Source: an uncultured Phascolarctobacterium sp.
Lineage (GTDB): Bacteria > Bacillota > Negativicutes > Acidaminococcales > Acidaminococcaceae
Reading direction: 5' to 3'
Length of the DNA: 64,000 bases
Assembly (NCBI GenBank): GCA_900544795.1
Contig: UQWM01000009.1
Coordinates: 13,775 to 77,774, forward strand
Below are positions 1 through 7,942 of the stretch, piece by piece. The notes below the pieces were generated by a model. That model was not told where the DNA came from. It did no database searches and saw only the letters and a list, made by a program, of their open reading frames with translations. The translations under genes and the position numbers were made by a program. The first letter of the stretch is position 1. Every line of letters starts with the position of its first letter.

Positions 1-247
1 CGCTGCCAAAATCTTCCTCTGCCCGCCGTTTCAGCGTCAAAGCAGAAATACCCGATAAATATAAAGTATCAGCTGTTAAAATACAGCTGGAACATTCACC
101 ATTTTCCGATAAATCAACGATTGCGTATCTATCTCTGTTTTTTTCGATATATTCTTCATAAACTTCTGACTGTTGGTCACGGATATTGAAAATAGCGATA
201 ATATCCGTATTTTTTATCATACAGTCAGCACCAAGATGCAAATACAT
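1..247 (-). CDS. remB: RemB/YaaB-like DUF370 protein (3' end outside window)
   Basis: Small DNA-binding regulator of the DUF370 (RemA/RemB) family. The minus-strand reading begins at ATG 247 with MYLHLGADCMIKNTDIIAIFN, close to Bacillus YaaB/RemB (MYIHLGDDF...), and ends in the family's ALTLKRRAEE stretch; no stop is reached before the window edge. A GGAGGAAAT ribosome-binding site precedes the ATG, and the upstream gene's stop codon is one base away, so the two are co-transcribed. Its place after recF and presumably before gyrB matches the Bacillus origin order. Its role here (biofilm or osmoregulation in Bacillus) is not shown by the sequence. Confidence 0.8.
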   Translation of the reverse strand, partial: MYLHLGADCMIKNTDIIAIFNIRDQQSEVYEEYIEKNRDRYAIVDLSENGECSSCILTADTLYLSGISALTLKRRAEEDFGS

Positions 248-248
248 G

Positions 249-1067
249 CTATTTCCTCCGTAGTCCCTTAATGATATTTTGAGCCAACTGCTCGCTGATT
301 TTTTCAGGATGCATACCAGTTTTAATCATTACAGCCGTCATTTCTTCTTTCTCTGTCGCCTGACTGTTAAAAACCTTAGCATAATAATACTGCTTCAAAG
401 AATTTTTAACACTATCGAATAACATTTTATCACATTTAACATATTTTTGACAGTCGCTGTAATTCAGCCAGGGCTCAGCAGCTAAAACAGCTACTATTTC
501 TGAGCGCAGCTGCTCTTTTTCATAACGCTGACAAACACGGCATAGGTCGCTCGTTTCACTGACGGCAGTGCCGCAACATTTGCATACCTTATTATCATTT
601 TCATCAAGTAAAGCTTTTTTGCGCTGCAGACATGTTTTACGAAAATGAGCCAGTTTTTTTTGCAGCTCCTCATTCTTGATCTTACCTACTGATTGTCCTA
701 TAGATATTTTTTCAGTTTCACTCAAAGGTAAAAATTTTAATTTCAAATCCGGATCTTCTTTTTTAAGATGCAATAATTTTTCTATCGAACCAGTAAAAAA
801 TTTAATATCCTTAACCGGGTTATTAGCCAGGGCCTTATTAATATTATTGATAAACTGCTTTTTCATCATCAGCAAATGATTAGCCCAGACAGAACTGTCG
901 GTATTGACGTATAAAACCTTTCTTTCCAAACGAACTGGTTTAGAATGCTTGGCCACATTAGCACCACATATCTGTTCCCATTTGTTCTGCATAGAAAAAA
1001 TAAAGTATTTATTGCGTCCTTCCTGATTAGGAAGCATTTTTAAAAGTACCTTTTCAATACCTTCCAT
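249..1067 (-). CDS. DciA-like DUF721 protein with C-terminal zinc ribbon
   Basis: Protein of 272 aa. Residues 1-105 resemble the DUF721/DciA fold (W30EQICGANVAKHSKP, then an LYVNTDSSVWANHL strand-helix), the domain that helps load the replicative helicase in bacteria lacking DnaC. The C-terminal half carries Cys162, 164, 165, 176 and 179 as a probable zinc ribbon followed by a helical tail. It sits between recF and remB, where Firmicutes often carry a DUF721 gene, with 5 bp to recF. Family assignment is good; a helicase-loading role is inference. The zinc ribbon and long tail make it longer than the simplest DUF721 proteins. Confidence 0.75.
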   Translation of the reverse strand: MEGIEKVLLKMLPNQEGRNKYFIFSMQNKWEQICGANVAKHSKPVRLERKVLYVNTDSSVWANHLLMMKKQFINNINKALANNPVKDIKFFTGSIEKLLHLKKEDPDLKLKFLPLSETEKISIGQSVGKIKNEELQKKLAHFRKTCLQRKKALLDENDNKVCKCCGTAVSETSDLCRVCQRYEKEQLRSEIVAVLAAEPWLNYSDCQKYVKCDKMLFDSVKNSLKQYYYAKVFNSQATEKEEMTAVMIKTGMHPEKISEQLAQNIIKGLRRK

Positions 1068-1072
1068 AGTTC

Positions 1073-2197
1073 CTATTCCTCTGCAATCCTGCCTTCCGTA
1101 ATCCTAAAATAAGCGTTACTGCTCAAATCAGGTATCAAAGACTTATCATTCACGGTGATAAATGTCTGCACTCTGCCATCGATAAATTTAAGTAGCTGAC
1201 AGCGTCTCTGGTCATCCAGCTCGCTCATAACATCGTCTAAAAGCAGTACTGGAAATTCGTCAATTTCCTGCCGCACATATTCCAGTTGAGCCAATTTTAC
1301 AGCTAAAGCTGCGCTACGCTGCTGTCCCTGCGAACCAAAAGCCTTCAGCACTTTATCATTTACTTTAAAAAGCAGATCATCACGGTGAGGGCCAATGCCC
1401 GTGCTGCCGCGTAAAATATCAAGCTGTCTTCTTTCCGCCAGCTTGTTTTTGTAAAATTCCAGCCAGTCACACTTTTCTTCCGGATATAAAAGCTCACCGT
1501 TATTAGCCTTCATTTCATAAAAAATAGTCAAGGATTCTAAATTACCAGTTAAGGCAGCATAAATTTCCCTGGCTATAGCTTTTAGCTTCTGCATGGCAGA
1601 CAGCCTTTTTTCCAAAATTTTTGCAGCTATCAACACAAATTCCTGGTCCCAGGTTGCTAACAGTTTGTCATCAGTACCATTATCACGAATATCCTTAAGC
1701 AGCTTATTACGCTGCTGTAAAACACGGTTATATTTTAATAAAAGGTCATAATAAACTTTATCGGTCTGGGATATTTGCATATCGAAAAAACGCCTGCGCA
1801 AGCTGGGTTCTCCTTTAATCAGCTGCAAGTCCTCCGGCGAAAACATCACCATATTTAAAGTTCCGTAATGTTCTTTCGGCTTTACTTTAACGTCATTTAA
1901 AAATAACTCTTTTTTATTTTTTCCATCCAGATGCTGCCTTTTTATTTTTACGTCATTAGCTCCGTGCAGGTCTTCAAAATTAACCCCTACAGCTAACTGC
2001 TCTGTTTCTAGACGCAGTAGATCATCTTCCTGAGCAGTCCGATGAGACATACCAAAGGCAGCATAAAACATCGCTTCCAGCAGATTAGTCTTCCCCTGGG
2101 CATTCTGTCCATAAAAAATATTGACCATAGAGCTGATTTCTAAACAGCAATCCTGATAATTTCTAAAATTGATTACATAGAGCCTTTTTACTTTCAT
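1073..2197 (-). CDS. recF: DNA replication and repair protein RecF
   Basis: SMC-like ATPase that helps load RecA at single-strand gaps in RecFOR repair. It has 374 aa, the usual length. Walker A is GQNAQGKT at residues 30-37, the signature region is GSQGQQRSAALA, and Walker B is VLLLDDVMSELD near the C-terminus. It is translationally linked to yaaA upstream (3 bp gap) and to the DUF721 gene downstream. The dnaA-dnaN-yaaA-recF order is the conserved origin cluster. Confidence 0.97.
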   Translation of the reverse strand: MKVKRLYVINFRNYQDCCLEISSMVNIFYGQNAQGKTNLLEAMFYAAFGMSHRTAQEDDLLRLETEQLAVGVNFEDLHGANDVKIKRQHLDGKNKKELFLNDVKVKPKEHYGTLNMVMFSPEDLQLIKGEPSLRRRFFDMQISQTDKVYYDLLLKYNRVLQQRNKLLKDIRDNGTDDKLLATWDQEFVLIAAKILEKRLSAMQKLKAIAREIYAALTGNLESLTIFYEMKANNGELLYPEEKCDWLEFYKNKLAERRQLDILRGSTGIGPHRDDLLFKVNDKVLKAFGSQGQQRSAALAVKLAQLEYVRQEIDEFPVLLLDDVMSELDDQRRCQLLKFIDGRVQTFITVNDKSLIPDLSSNAYFRITEGRIAEE

Positions 2198-2200
2198 CTG

Positions 2201-2422
2201 TCATTCCGTTATAACTGTTATTTCTATTTGGCCATCTAAAACGACCACATCCTGCGGAAAAACCTTTTTACGTTTTTCTGTTACAGTGACGCCATTTAAT
2301 TTAACAGCTTCAGCCTCAATAGCTTCGTGAGCCTGACCACCAGTCTCTAAAACTCCTGCATATTTCAGCAGATTAGAGATCGTAATAAATTCAGTAGTAA
2401 TACCTACGGTTATTTTTTCCAT
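2201..2422 (-). CDS. yaaA: S4-domain RNA-binding protein YaaA
   Basis: A 73-aa protein consisting of one S4 RNA-binding domain (ISNLLKYAGVLETGGQAHEAIEAEAVKLNGV), the small conserved gene between dnaN and recF in Firmicutes. It is linked to ribosome assembly in Bacillus. It lies 15 bp downstream of dnaN and 3 bp upstream of recF, so it belongs to the same transcript. Identity rests on the S4 signature and the neighbours. Confidence 0.9.
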   Translation of the reverse strand: MEKITVGITTEFITISNLLKYAGVLETGGQAHEAIEAEAVKLNGVTVTEKRKKVFPQDVVVLDGQIEITVITE

Positions 2423-2437
2423 TTTTTACCTTCTTTT

Positions 2438-3547
2438 TTAAAAAACTACTCTTACAGGTGTAACGATATAAATATAATTGCTTTCAGTAATAGGCTTGAT
2501 ACAAACAGGGCTTAAAGAAGTATTCAATTCCATGGTAGCCTGTTCATCGTTAAGATTTTTTAAGATATCGATGATATATTTAGAGTTAAAAGCCACGTTC
2601 AGACCTTCACCCTGAGTCTGACATTCGATGACCTCACGTCCTTTACCTACATCAGGACTGCTGGAACTAACAACGATCTCGTTATTATCGACGCTGACTT
2701 TAATAATACTATAATCGCCATCACTGGAAAACAGTGACACACGTTCCACTGCTCCGGCCAGTTCTTTAACATTGAACATGGTTTTAATATTAAAGGCAGG
2801 GGGAATAACCCGACGATAATCAGGGAACTTACCTTCAATAAGTCTTGAAACAATCACTACTTTATCGATTTGAACCATTATTTGATTATTCAAAAGTGAA
2901 AGTTTTACTTCCTGTGGCAGCTCGCTGGTAAGATTACGGGCGATTTCACTTAAAACACGTGAAGGAATGATCATCGACATAGCTTCACTGCCTGCCTGTT
3001 CCATAGTTTTAATAGACAGACGGTGAGTATTGGTACCGACAAAAGTAATTTTTTCATCTTGGATTTCAACTAAAATACCTGTAAATAAGGGCCTTGCCTC
3101 ATCAGTAGAACAGGCAAAGATAGTTTTCTTGATCAATTCTTTTATTTTTTCGTCCTCTAAAACGATCTGTTTATCACCGTTGAATTCGGGGAATTTAGGA
3201 TAATCGTCTTCGTTCATCAATAAAAGTTGAAAATCGGATTTATCGGATTGAACGTTAATAGTTTTTTCTTCTGTATTTTTCATAATAGTTACGGTTTCAC
3301 CGGGCAATTTACGCATCAATTCAGAAAAATGCTTGGCCGAAACTACGATCTCGCCTTTTTCCTGTACTTCTGCCTCGATATTGCAGGCAATAGCCATATT
3401 AAGGTCCATAGCCTGGATCTCTAAAGTATTTTCATCAGCTATCAAATGGATTCCGGAAAAGATAGGAGTACTAGGTTTGGAAGAGATAGCCCTTTGAACT
3501 GTTTGGATGGCTTTGTTAAGACTTGTTGTTTTACAGGTAAAATTCAT
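2438..3547 (-). CDS. dnaN: DNA polymerase III beta sliding clamp
   Basis: Processivity clamp that forms a ring around DNA and tethers polymerase III. It has 369 aa, the normal length, with three repeated clamp domains and the typical C-terminal YIYIVTPVRV ending. A GGAGG-type site (GGAGGTCTG on the minus strand) precedes the ATG at 3547. It is second in the dnaA-dnaN-yaaA-recF cluster. The dnaA-dnaN gap holds the origin, so dnaN probably has its own promoter in the AT-rich stretch at about 3560-3600. Confidence 0.98.
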   Translation of the reverse strand: MNFTCKTTSLNKAIQTVQRAISSKPSTPIFSGIHLIADENTLEIQAMDLNMAIACNIEAEVQEKGEIVVSAKHFSELMRKLPGETVTIMKNTEEKTINVQSDKSDFQLLLMNEDDYPKFPEFNGDKQIVLEDEKIKELIKKTIFACSTDEARPLFTGILVEIQDEKITFVGTNTHRLSIKTMEQAGSEAMSMIIPSRVLSEIARNLTSELPQEVKLSLLNNQIMVQIDKVVIVSRLIEGKFPDYRRVIPPAFNIKTMFNVKELAGAVERVSLFSSDGDYSIIKVSVDNNEIVVSSSSPDVGKGREVIECQTQGEGLNVAFNSKYIIDILKNLNDEQATMELNTSLSPVCIKPITESNYIYIVTPVRVVF

Positions 3548-3824
3548 GTTATACAGACCTCCATCTTTTTTATTATTGCTATATTATTTTTAAATCTTAG
3601 TAGACGTCGTAGTAGGGAGTGTGAATATGTGGAAATGATACTAAAAGCCTACTGGAAGTAGTGTTAAAAGCTGTTGATAAAATTGTGGATAGTTGGGAAA
3701 TATTATTAACAGTATCAACAGTTTTTTTACAGGTGTTTTTTATTAACTGTTTATCAACAGAAAATTAGTTACTTATCCACAGAAGCTGTAGATAAGTATA
3801 ATATAATGGTAGAAAAAGCTTCTA
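3548..3824. other. oriC: Putative oriC: DnaA-box cluster, candidate DnaA-trio and AT-rich unwinding region
   Basis: This 277-bp dnaA-dnaN gap contains TTATCCACA (3773-3781), TTATCAACA (3751-3759), TGTTGATAA (3672-3680), TGTGGATAG (3684-3692), GTATCAACA (3712-3720) and TGTAGATAA (3787-3795), all close to the DnaA box. Toward dnaN are weaker boxes (3620-3636), then TAGTAG...TAGTAG triplets (3598-3615), then an AT-rich tract (about 3565-3597). That order matches the Bacillus basal unwinding region: boxes, DnaA-trio, duplex-unwinding element. Box matches are seen directly; the trio is inference. Confidence 0.85.
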
Positions 3825-5258
3825 TTACTGTTTTAACTTATCGACCAGATAGGCCACTGCTTTTTCGCAGTTAGGATCTTCTTTAATCTTTTTTACTATT
3901 TTTTCATAGGCGTGAATGACTGTAGTATGATCACGGCCGCCGAAAAGTTCACCAATACGTGGATAGGATAAATCTGCCAGTTCCCTACAAAGATACATGG
4001 CTATTTGTCGGGGATAGGCAATATTTTGGGTACGTTTTTTACTGAAAAACTCTTCTTTTTTAAGTTTAAAATACTCGGCAGTGGCTTGAATGATATCGTC
4101 AAAGGTGATTTGCTTGTTTTTAGTGCTGGTTCCCATATCATCCAAAATCTTTTTGGCCAGTTCGACGGTGATGGGACTGCCCATTAAAGAGGCATAAGCT
4201 ACGATTTTAGTGTAAGCCCCTTCTATTTCGCGAATATTTGTATCGATACTGGAGGCTACCAGAGAAATTACATCATGGGGAATGGAAATATTTTCCGATT
4301 CTGCTTTTTTTCTTAAAATAGCGATTCTTGTTTCTAGATCAGGCGGTTGGATATCAGCTAAAAGTCCTGATTCAAAGCGGGAACGTAAACGGTCTTCCAG
4401 AGTTTCTATTTCTCGCGGCAAACGGTCGCTGGAGATAATGATCTGTTTATTTGCTTCATACAAAGTATTGAAAGTATGGAAGAATTCTTCCTGTGTCATT
4501 TCCTTGTTTTTAAGGAACTGGATATCGTCAATGATCAGGCAGTCGATATTGCGGTATTTTTTTCTAAAAGCATCCGTATTCTTATTTTGAATAGAATTGA
4601 TGATCTCATTGGTAAATTTTTCACTGGAGATATAAAGGATCTTGGTTTTGGGGTCATTCATTTTAATATGATTGCCAATAGCGTGCATAAGATGTGTTTT
4701 GCCAAGGCCAACGCCGCCGTAAATAAAAAGTGGATTATAGGCTTTTGCCGGATTGACAGCTACCGCCTGAGCGGCAGCATAAGCAAATCTGTTGGAATTG
4801 CCGATCACGAAGGTCTCAAAAACATATTTGGGGTTCAGGTTGCTTTGGATATCGTCGTCAAAAAGATCTTGCTGGGTAAAACTGTTTTTTATCGGTGGCA
4901 GCATTGAGGAAGCAGTGGCAGCTTCGTTGTATATTACCTGCCCTTCAGGTACTGCGGATATACTTCCAGATGTGGGAGCTTCTGTTTCCGGACCATCGTT
5001 TTTAAGATCCAGATTTTCAATCCGAAATTGCAGATTAGTTCCGGTGATACTGGCCAGCATACCTTCGATGATTGTAGTGTATGTTTCCTCAAGCCATTTT
5101 TTAGTAAAATTATTTTTAGCGCCTACCTTGAGGTAGGTATCCGTTATTTCCAGCGGTATCAGTGGTTTTATCCAGGCGTTATAAACATTTTCACTGGTCG
5201 ATTCGTGAAATTTTTCCAGAAATTTGACCCAAACTTCCGCCAAATCATAAGAACTCAT
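3825..5258 (-). CDS. dnaA: Chromosomal replication initiator DnaA
   Basis: AAA+ initiator that binds DnaA boxes at oriC and opens the duplex. It has an N-terminal helicase-interaction domain, Walker A (GGVGLGKT), Walker B (CLIIDDIQF) and a C-terminal box-binding HTH with GRDHTTVIHAYEKI. I chose the ATG at 5258 (protein starts MSSYDL, 477 aa). The AGGAAGGA site lies 9 bases before it but directly abuts the ATG at 5267. It reads away from rpmH and toward oriC, as in other Firmicutes. Confidence 0.98.
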   Translation of the reverse strand: MSSYDLAEVWVKFLEKFHESTSENVYNAWIKPLIPLEITDTYLKVGAKNNFTKKWLEETYTTIIEGMLASITGTNLQFRIENLDLKNDGPETEAPTSGSISAVPEGQVIYNEAATASSMLPPIKNSFTQQDLFDDDIQSNLNPKYVFETFVIGNSNRFAYAAAQAVAVNPAKAYNPLFIYGGVGLGKTHLMHAIGNHIKMNDPKTKILYISSEKFTNEIINSIQNKNTDAFRKKYRNIDCLIIDDIQFLKNKEMTQEEFFHTFNTLYEANKQIIISSDRLPREIETLEDRLRSRFESGLLADIQPPDLETRIAILRKKAESENISIPHDVISLVASSIDTNIREIEGAYTKIVAYASLMGSPITVELAKKILDDMGTSTKNKQITFDDIIQATAEYFKLKKEEFFSKKRTQNIAYPRQIAMYLCRELADLSYPRIGELFGGRDHTTVIHAYEKIVKKIKEDPNCEKAVAYLVDKLKQ

Positions 5259-5619
5259 AAAATACATCCTTCCTGAGGCAATTCATAAACAGCTTTTAAA
5301 GCGTGAAAACTGTGCTGCGATACAAAAAACAAGCGCAGAGTTTATAAAAAATCATACAGTCGTATTTATGTGGCTGTAAAAGACAAAAATAGACATAGTA
5401 AGACTATTATTACTATCACTATATTCTATCAAAATTAAGAGTTATTAGCAATTTTTAATTAAAGATAAAAAGTTGGTGATAAAAAAATAATAAATTTTTT
5501 GAAAGAGAAGTGCTTTATTCTTGACACTTGAAGTTGTTTCTAATATAATTTCTGTAGCTATCAATTCAAATCAATATAGAATTTGATAAAACTAGTGAGT
5601 GGTAAGGAGGTAAGATTTC
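5259..5619. promoter_or_regulatory. dnaA-rpmH divergent intergenic region
   Basis: This 361-bp gap holds the ribosome-binding site of dnaA (5268-5274) and a very AT-rich stretch (about 5400-5515). On the minus strand a possible dnaA promoter reads TTGATA, 17 bases, TAATAG around 5413-5441; this is weak. The rpmH promoter on the plus strand is listed separately. I saw no convincing consensus DnaA box, unlike the Bacillus rpmH-dnaA gap, so the main box cluster appears to be on the dnaN side. Confidence 0.5.
5521..5549 (+). promoter_or_regulatory. Sigma-A-type promoter of rpmH
   Basis: Perfect -35 TTGACA (5521-5526) and perfect -10 TATAAT (5544-5549) with a 17-base spacer, about 65 bases before the rpmH start. 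A strong vegetative promoter for the ribosomal protein gene and possibly the rnpA-yidC genes beyond its terminator. Confidence 0.9.
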
Positions 5620-5754
5620 ATGAAACGCACTTTTCAACCTAACAACCTTAGAAAAAAAAGAACCCATGGTTTTAGAGAAAGAATGCAAACTTTGGGCGGA
5701 CGTAAAGTTCTCAAAAGAAGACGTGCTAGAGGCAGAAAGAAATTGTCTGCATAA
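5620..5754 (+). CDS. rpmH: Large-subunit ribosomal protein bL34
   Basis: A 44-aa, strongly basic protein beginning MKRTFQPNNLRKKRTHGF and ending RGRKKLSA, the standard length and sequence of bL34. A TAAGGAGG site lies 10 bases before the ATG. A strong promoter lies upstream and an intrinsic terminator directly downstream. rpmH-rnpA-yidD-yidC is the conserved arm on the other side of dnaA. Confidence 0.98.
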   Translation: MKRTFQPNNLRKKRTHGFRERMQTLGGRKVLKRRRARGRKKLSA

Positions 5755-5760
5755 TCTCAT

Positions 5761-5792
5761 AAAAATAGGCCGCGAGAGTGGCCTATTTTTTC
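5761..5792 (+). terminator. Intrinsic terminator after rpmH
   Basis: An 11-bp stem (AAAAATAGGCC / GGCCTATTTTT) with an 8-base loop ends in a T run, seven bases after the rpmH stop. It gives high rpmH expression with partial read-through into rnpA. A GTG at 5778 lies inside this hairpin and is therefore a poor start for rnpA. Confidence 0.85.
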
Positions 5793-5813
5793 CATGCGGG
5801 CAGGTGCAAGAAT

Positions 5814-6173
5814 TTGGAACTAAGAAAAAAGTTCACTTTTCCTAAAAAAAATCGAATCAAATCTAAAGCCGGTTTTCAGTTGGTATATACTACCGGCCGT
5901 TCCGTTGTCGACAGCTTGGCTGTTTTATACGTTGTGCCTTTAGACGGGGAAGGGCCCAAGATTGGTTTTGCCGTAGGTAAAAAAATTGGTAATGCTGTAG
6001 TACGCAATCATGTCAAAAGAATGATGAGGGAAGTTTTTCGTCATCACAAAATGGAATTACTGACGAATGTACAGCTTATTTGGGTAGCTCGCAAAAAGTT
6101 AGCAGCTGCAGATTTGAAAACTTATGATCGAGTATTTATGCGTTTAGCTAAAAGAGCCGCTTTATTAAAGTAA
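5814..6173 (+). CDS. rnpA: Ribonuclease P protein component
   Basis: Protein subunit of RNase P, which matures tRNA 5' ends with the catalytic RNA. From TTG 5814 it has 119 aa and begins LELRKKFTFPKKNRIKSK, with the family core GKKIGNAVVRNHVKRMMREVFR near the middle. An AGGTG site lies about 8 bases before this TTG. A longer reading from GTG 5778 would start inside the rpmH terminator. It is followed 12 bp later by yidD. Confidence 0.93.
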   Translation: MELRKKFTFPKKNRIKSKAGFQLVYTTGRSVVDSLAVLYVVPLDGEGPKIGFAVGKKIGNAVVRNHVKRMMREVFRHHKMELLTNVQLIWVARKKLAAADLKTYDRVFMRLAKRAALLK

Positions 6174-6185
6174 GGGTGAATTTCT

Positions 6186-6395
6186 GTGAAAACATTGATG
6201 ATAGCGTTTATCCGTTTTTATCAGTTATTTATTTCACCGTTGTTTCCGCCTACCTGCAGGTTTTATCCTACCTGCTCCCAGTATGCCATTGAAGCCATTA
6301 GCAAAAAAGGTGCTTTGAAGGGCGGCTGGCTGACGATCAAAAGGCTAGCTAAATGCCATCCTTTCCATCCGGGTGGTTATGACCCTGTTACTTAA
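6186..6395 (+). CDS. yidD: Membrane protein insertion efficiency factor YidD
   Basis: A 69-aa protein of the YidD family, which assists YidC-dependent membrane insertion. The hallmark ISPLFPPTCRFYPTCSQYAIEAI and the C-terminal KCHPFHPGGYDPV are present. It starts with GTG behind AGGGTGA. Its place between rnpA and yidC is the usual one. It is membrane-associated through the N-terminal amphipathic segment. Confidence 0.95.
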   Translation: MKTLMIAFIRFYQLFISPLFPPTCRFYPTCSQYAIEAISKKGALKGGWLTIKRLAKCHPFHPGGYDPVT

Positions 6396-6463
6396 CAATC
6401 TGATAATGCAAATAAAAGTAGTAAATATATACACGTAGGCATCAGCCTTTAAGGAGTGATATC

Positions 6464-7093
6464 TTGGATTTTCTCAGCAGTATCGTTCAGCAGGTCATTA
6501 CTTTTCTTTACAATATGACCGCAGCCGCAGGCTTGCCTAACTATGGTCTGGCAATCATCCTCATGACTATTATCGTTAAAATACTTCTGTATCCTTTGAC
6601 GAAAAAGCAAATCGAATCTACTAAAGCAATGATGGCTATGCAGCCGAAAATGAAAGCTATCCAGGAAAGGTATAAAAACGACAAACAGCGTTTGAATGCT
6701 GAACTGGCTAACCTTTATAAAGAAGAAAACGTTAATCCTCTGGCAGGCTGCCTGCCGCTATTGGTACAAATGCCGATCATGATCGGTATTTTCTATGGTA
6801 TCCGTGATTTCCATTATGTCGGTCCCGCTGATTTTCTTTGGATGCAAAGCATCTCCAATCCGGATCCGATGTATATCCTTCCGGTCCTGTCTGCTTTGAC
6901 TACATTCATTCAGTCTAAACAAACGATGCCGGATACTTCTTCGCCGCAAAATAAAATGATGCTTTATTTTATGCCGCTTTTTATCGGTTATATCAGTATC
7001 AGTTTCCCTGCCGGTCTTGTTATTTACTGGGTAGTAATGAACACGATGCAGATCGCTCAGCAGACCCTGATGAACAGGGCAGCTGCAAAATAA
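6464..7093 (+). CDS. yidC: Membrane insertase YidC/Oxa1 family
   Basis: Inserts and folds inner-membrane proteins. It has 209 aa, the short Gram-positive-type form with five predicted membrane segments and the core motif NPLAGCLPLLVQMPIMIGIFYGI. There is no N-terminal lipobox cysteine, unlike Bacillus SpoIIIJ, and no large periplasmic domain as in Proteobacteria. It starts with TTG 6464 behind AAGGAGTG. It is followed by jag, its usual partner. Confidence 0.95.
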   Translation: MDFLSSIVQQVITFLYNMTAAAGLPNYGLAIILMTIIVKILLYPLTKKQIESTKAMMAMQPKMKAIQERYKNDKQRLNAELANLYKEENVNPLAGCLPLLVQMPIMIGIFYGIRDFHYVGPADFLWMQSISNPDPMYILPVLSALTTFIQSKQTMPDTSSPQNKMMLYFMPLFIGYISISFPAGLVIYWVVMNTMQIAQQTLMNRAAAK

Positions 7094-7114
7094 TTGCTAC
7101 AGGAGGCAGAATAT

Positions 7115-7885
7115 ATGGGTTTCCTTGAAAAAACAGGCAAAAATGTTGACGAAGCTTTAGAACAGGCTTTAAATGAACTGAAAACTACTCGCGATAAAGT
7201 TAACATCGAAGTTGTTGAAGAGGCTAAAAGCGGTCTATTTGGCTTGTTTTCTAAAAAAGCCAAGATCCGCGTTACTTTAAAAGAAGCTGCTGAAAAAATC
7301 GGCGGCGTAGTTGAAGAAGCGTTTGATAATATCAAAGCTGACTTTAAAGCCGGGCAGGAAGAATACAAAGCAACTGCCCATTCGGAAACGGAAGCAGAAG
7401 CTCCGGCCAAAAAAGACTTCGTTATTGACGAAGAAGCCGTACAGGCAGGCAAAGAATTTTTGCAGAAGATTTTTAATTCTATGAAAATCGAAGTCGTTAT
7501 GGAAAAATTTGTTAATAAGGCAGATGGCACCGTAACTTTAAAATTACATGGACCGGATATGGGTATTTTGATCGGCAAACATGGGCAGACTTTAGACGCG
7601 CTCCAATATCTGACCAATCTTGTTGCTAATAAAAATTCCAGTGAAAGAATCCGTATCATCATTGATGTGGAAGATTATCGTGAACGTCGGGTAGAAACTT
7701 TGACTCGTTTAGCTTCCCGTTTGGCCGATAAGGTTAAACGCAGCGGCGAGAGGGTTGTGCTGGAGCCGATGAATCCTCATGAAAGAAAAATCATTCACAT
7801 GGCTTTGCAGAATGACCGCCGTATCACTACTTTGAGCGAAGGTGAAGAGCCTTATCGTAAAGTGGTCATCGAATTAAAAAAATAA
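7115..7885 (+). CDS. jag: RNA-binding protein Jag/KhpB
   Basis: RNA-binding protein with an N-terminal Jag domain (FLEKTGKNVDEALEQAL...KSGLFGLFSKKAKIRV), a central KH domain (GPDMGILIGKHGQTLDALQYLTNL) and a C-terminal R3H domain (ERVVLEPMNPHERKIIHMAL). It has 256 aa from ATG 7115, chosen because AGGAGG sits 8 bases upstream; the in-frame TTG at 7094 lies before that site. It is downstream of yidC and probably affects cell-wall or elongation control, as in streptococci. Confidence 0.93.
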   Translation: MGFLEKTGKNVDEALEQALNELKTTRDKVNIEVVEEAKSGLFGLFSKKAKIRVTLKEAAEKIGGVVEEAFDNIKADFKAGQEEYKATAHSETEAEAPAKKDFVIDEEAVQAGKEFLQKIFNSMKIEVVMEKFVNKADGTVTLKLHGPDMGILIGKHGQTLDALQYLTNLVANKNSSERIRIIIDVEDYRERRVETLTRLASRLADKVKRSGERVVLEPMNPHERKIIHMALQNDRRITTLSEGEEPYRKVVIELKK

Positions 7886-7894
7886 TTGATGTTT

Positions 7895-7926
7895 GAGACC
7901 CAGTAATTCATTTTACTGGGTTTCTC
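7895..7926 (+). terminator. Intrinsic terminator between jag and mnmE
   Basis: Stem GAGACCCAGTAA / TTACTGGGTTTC with a short loop and a weak TTTCTCT tail, ten bases after the jag stop. Probably a partial terminator. Confidence 0.65.
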
Positions 7927-7942
7927 TATTGGGAGTATTATT

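Noticed and set aside
5778..5813. Upstream GTG start for rnpA
   Set aside because: It lies within the 3' half of the rpmH terminator hairpin; TTG 5814 with AGGTG upstream fits the family N-terminus better.
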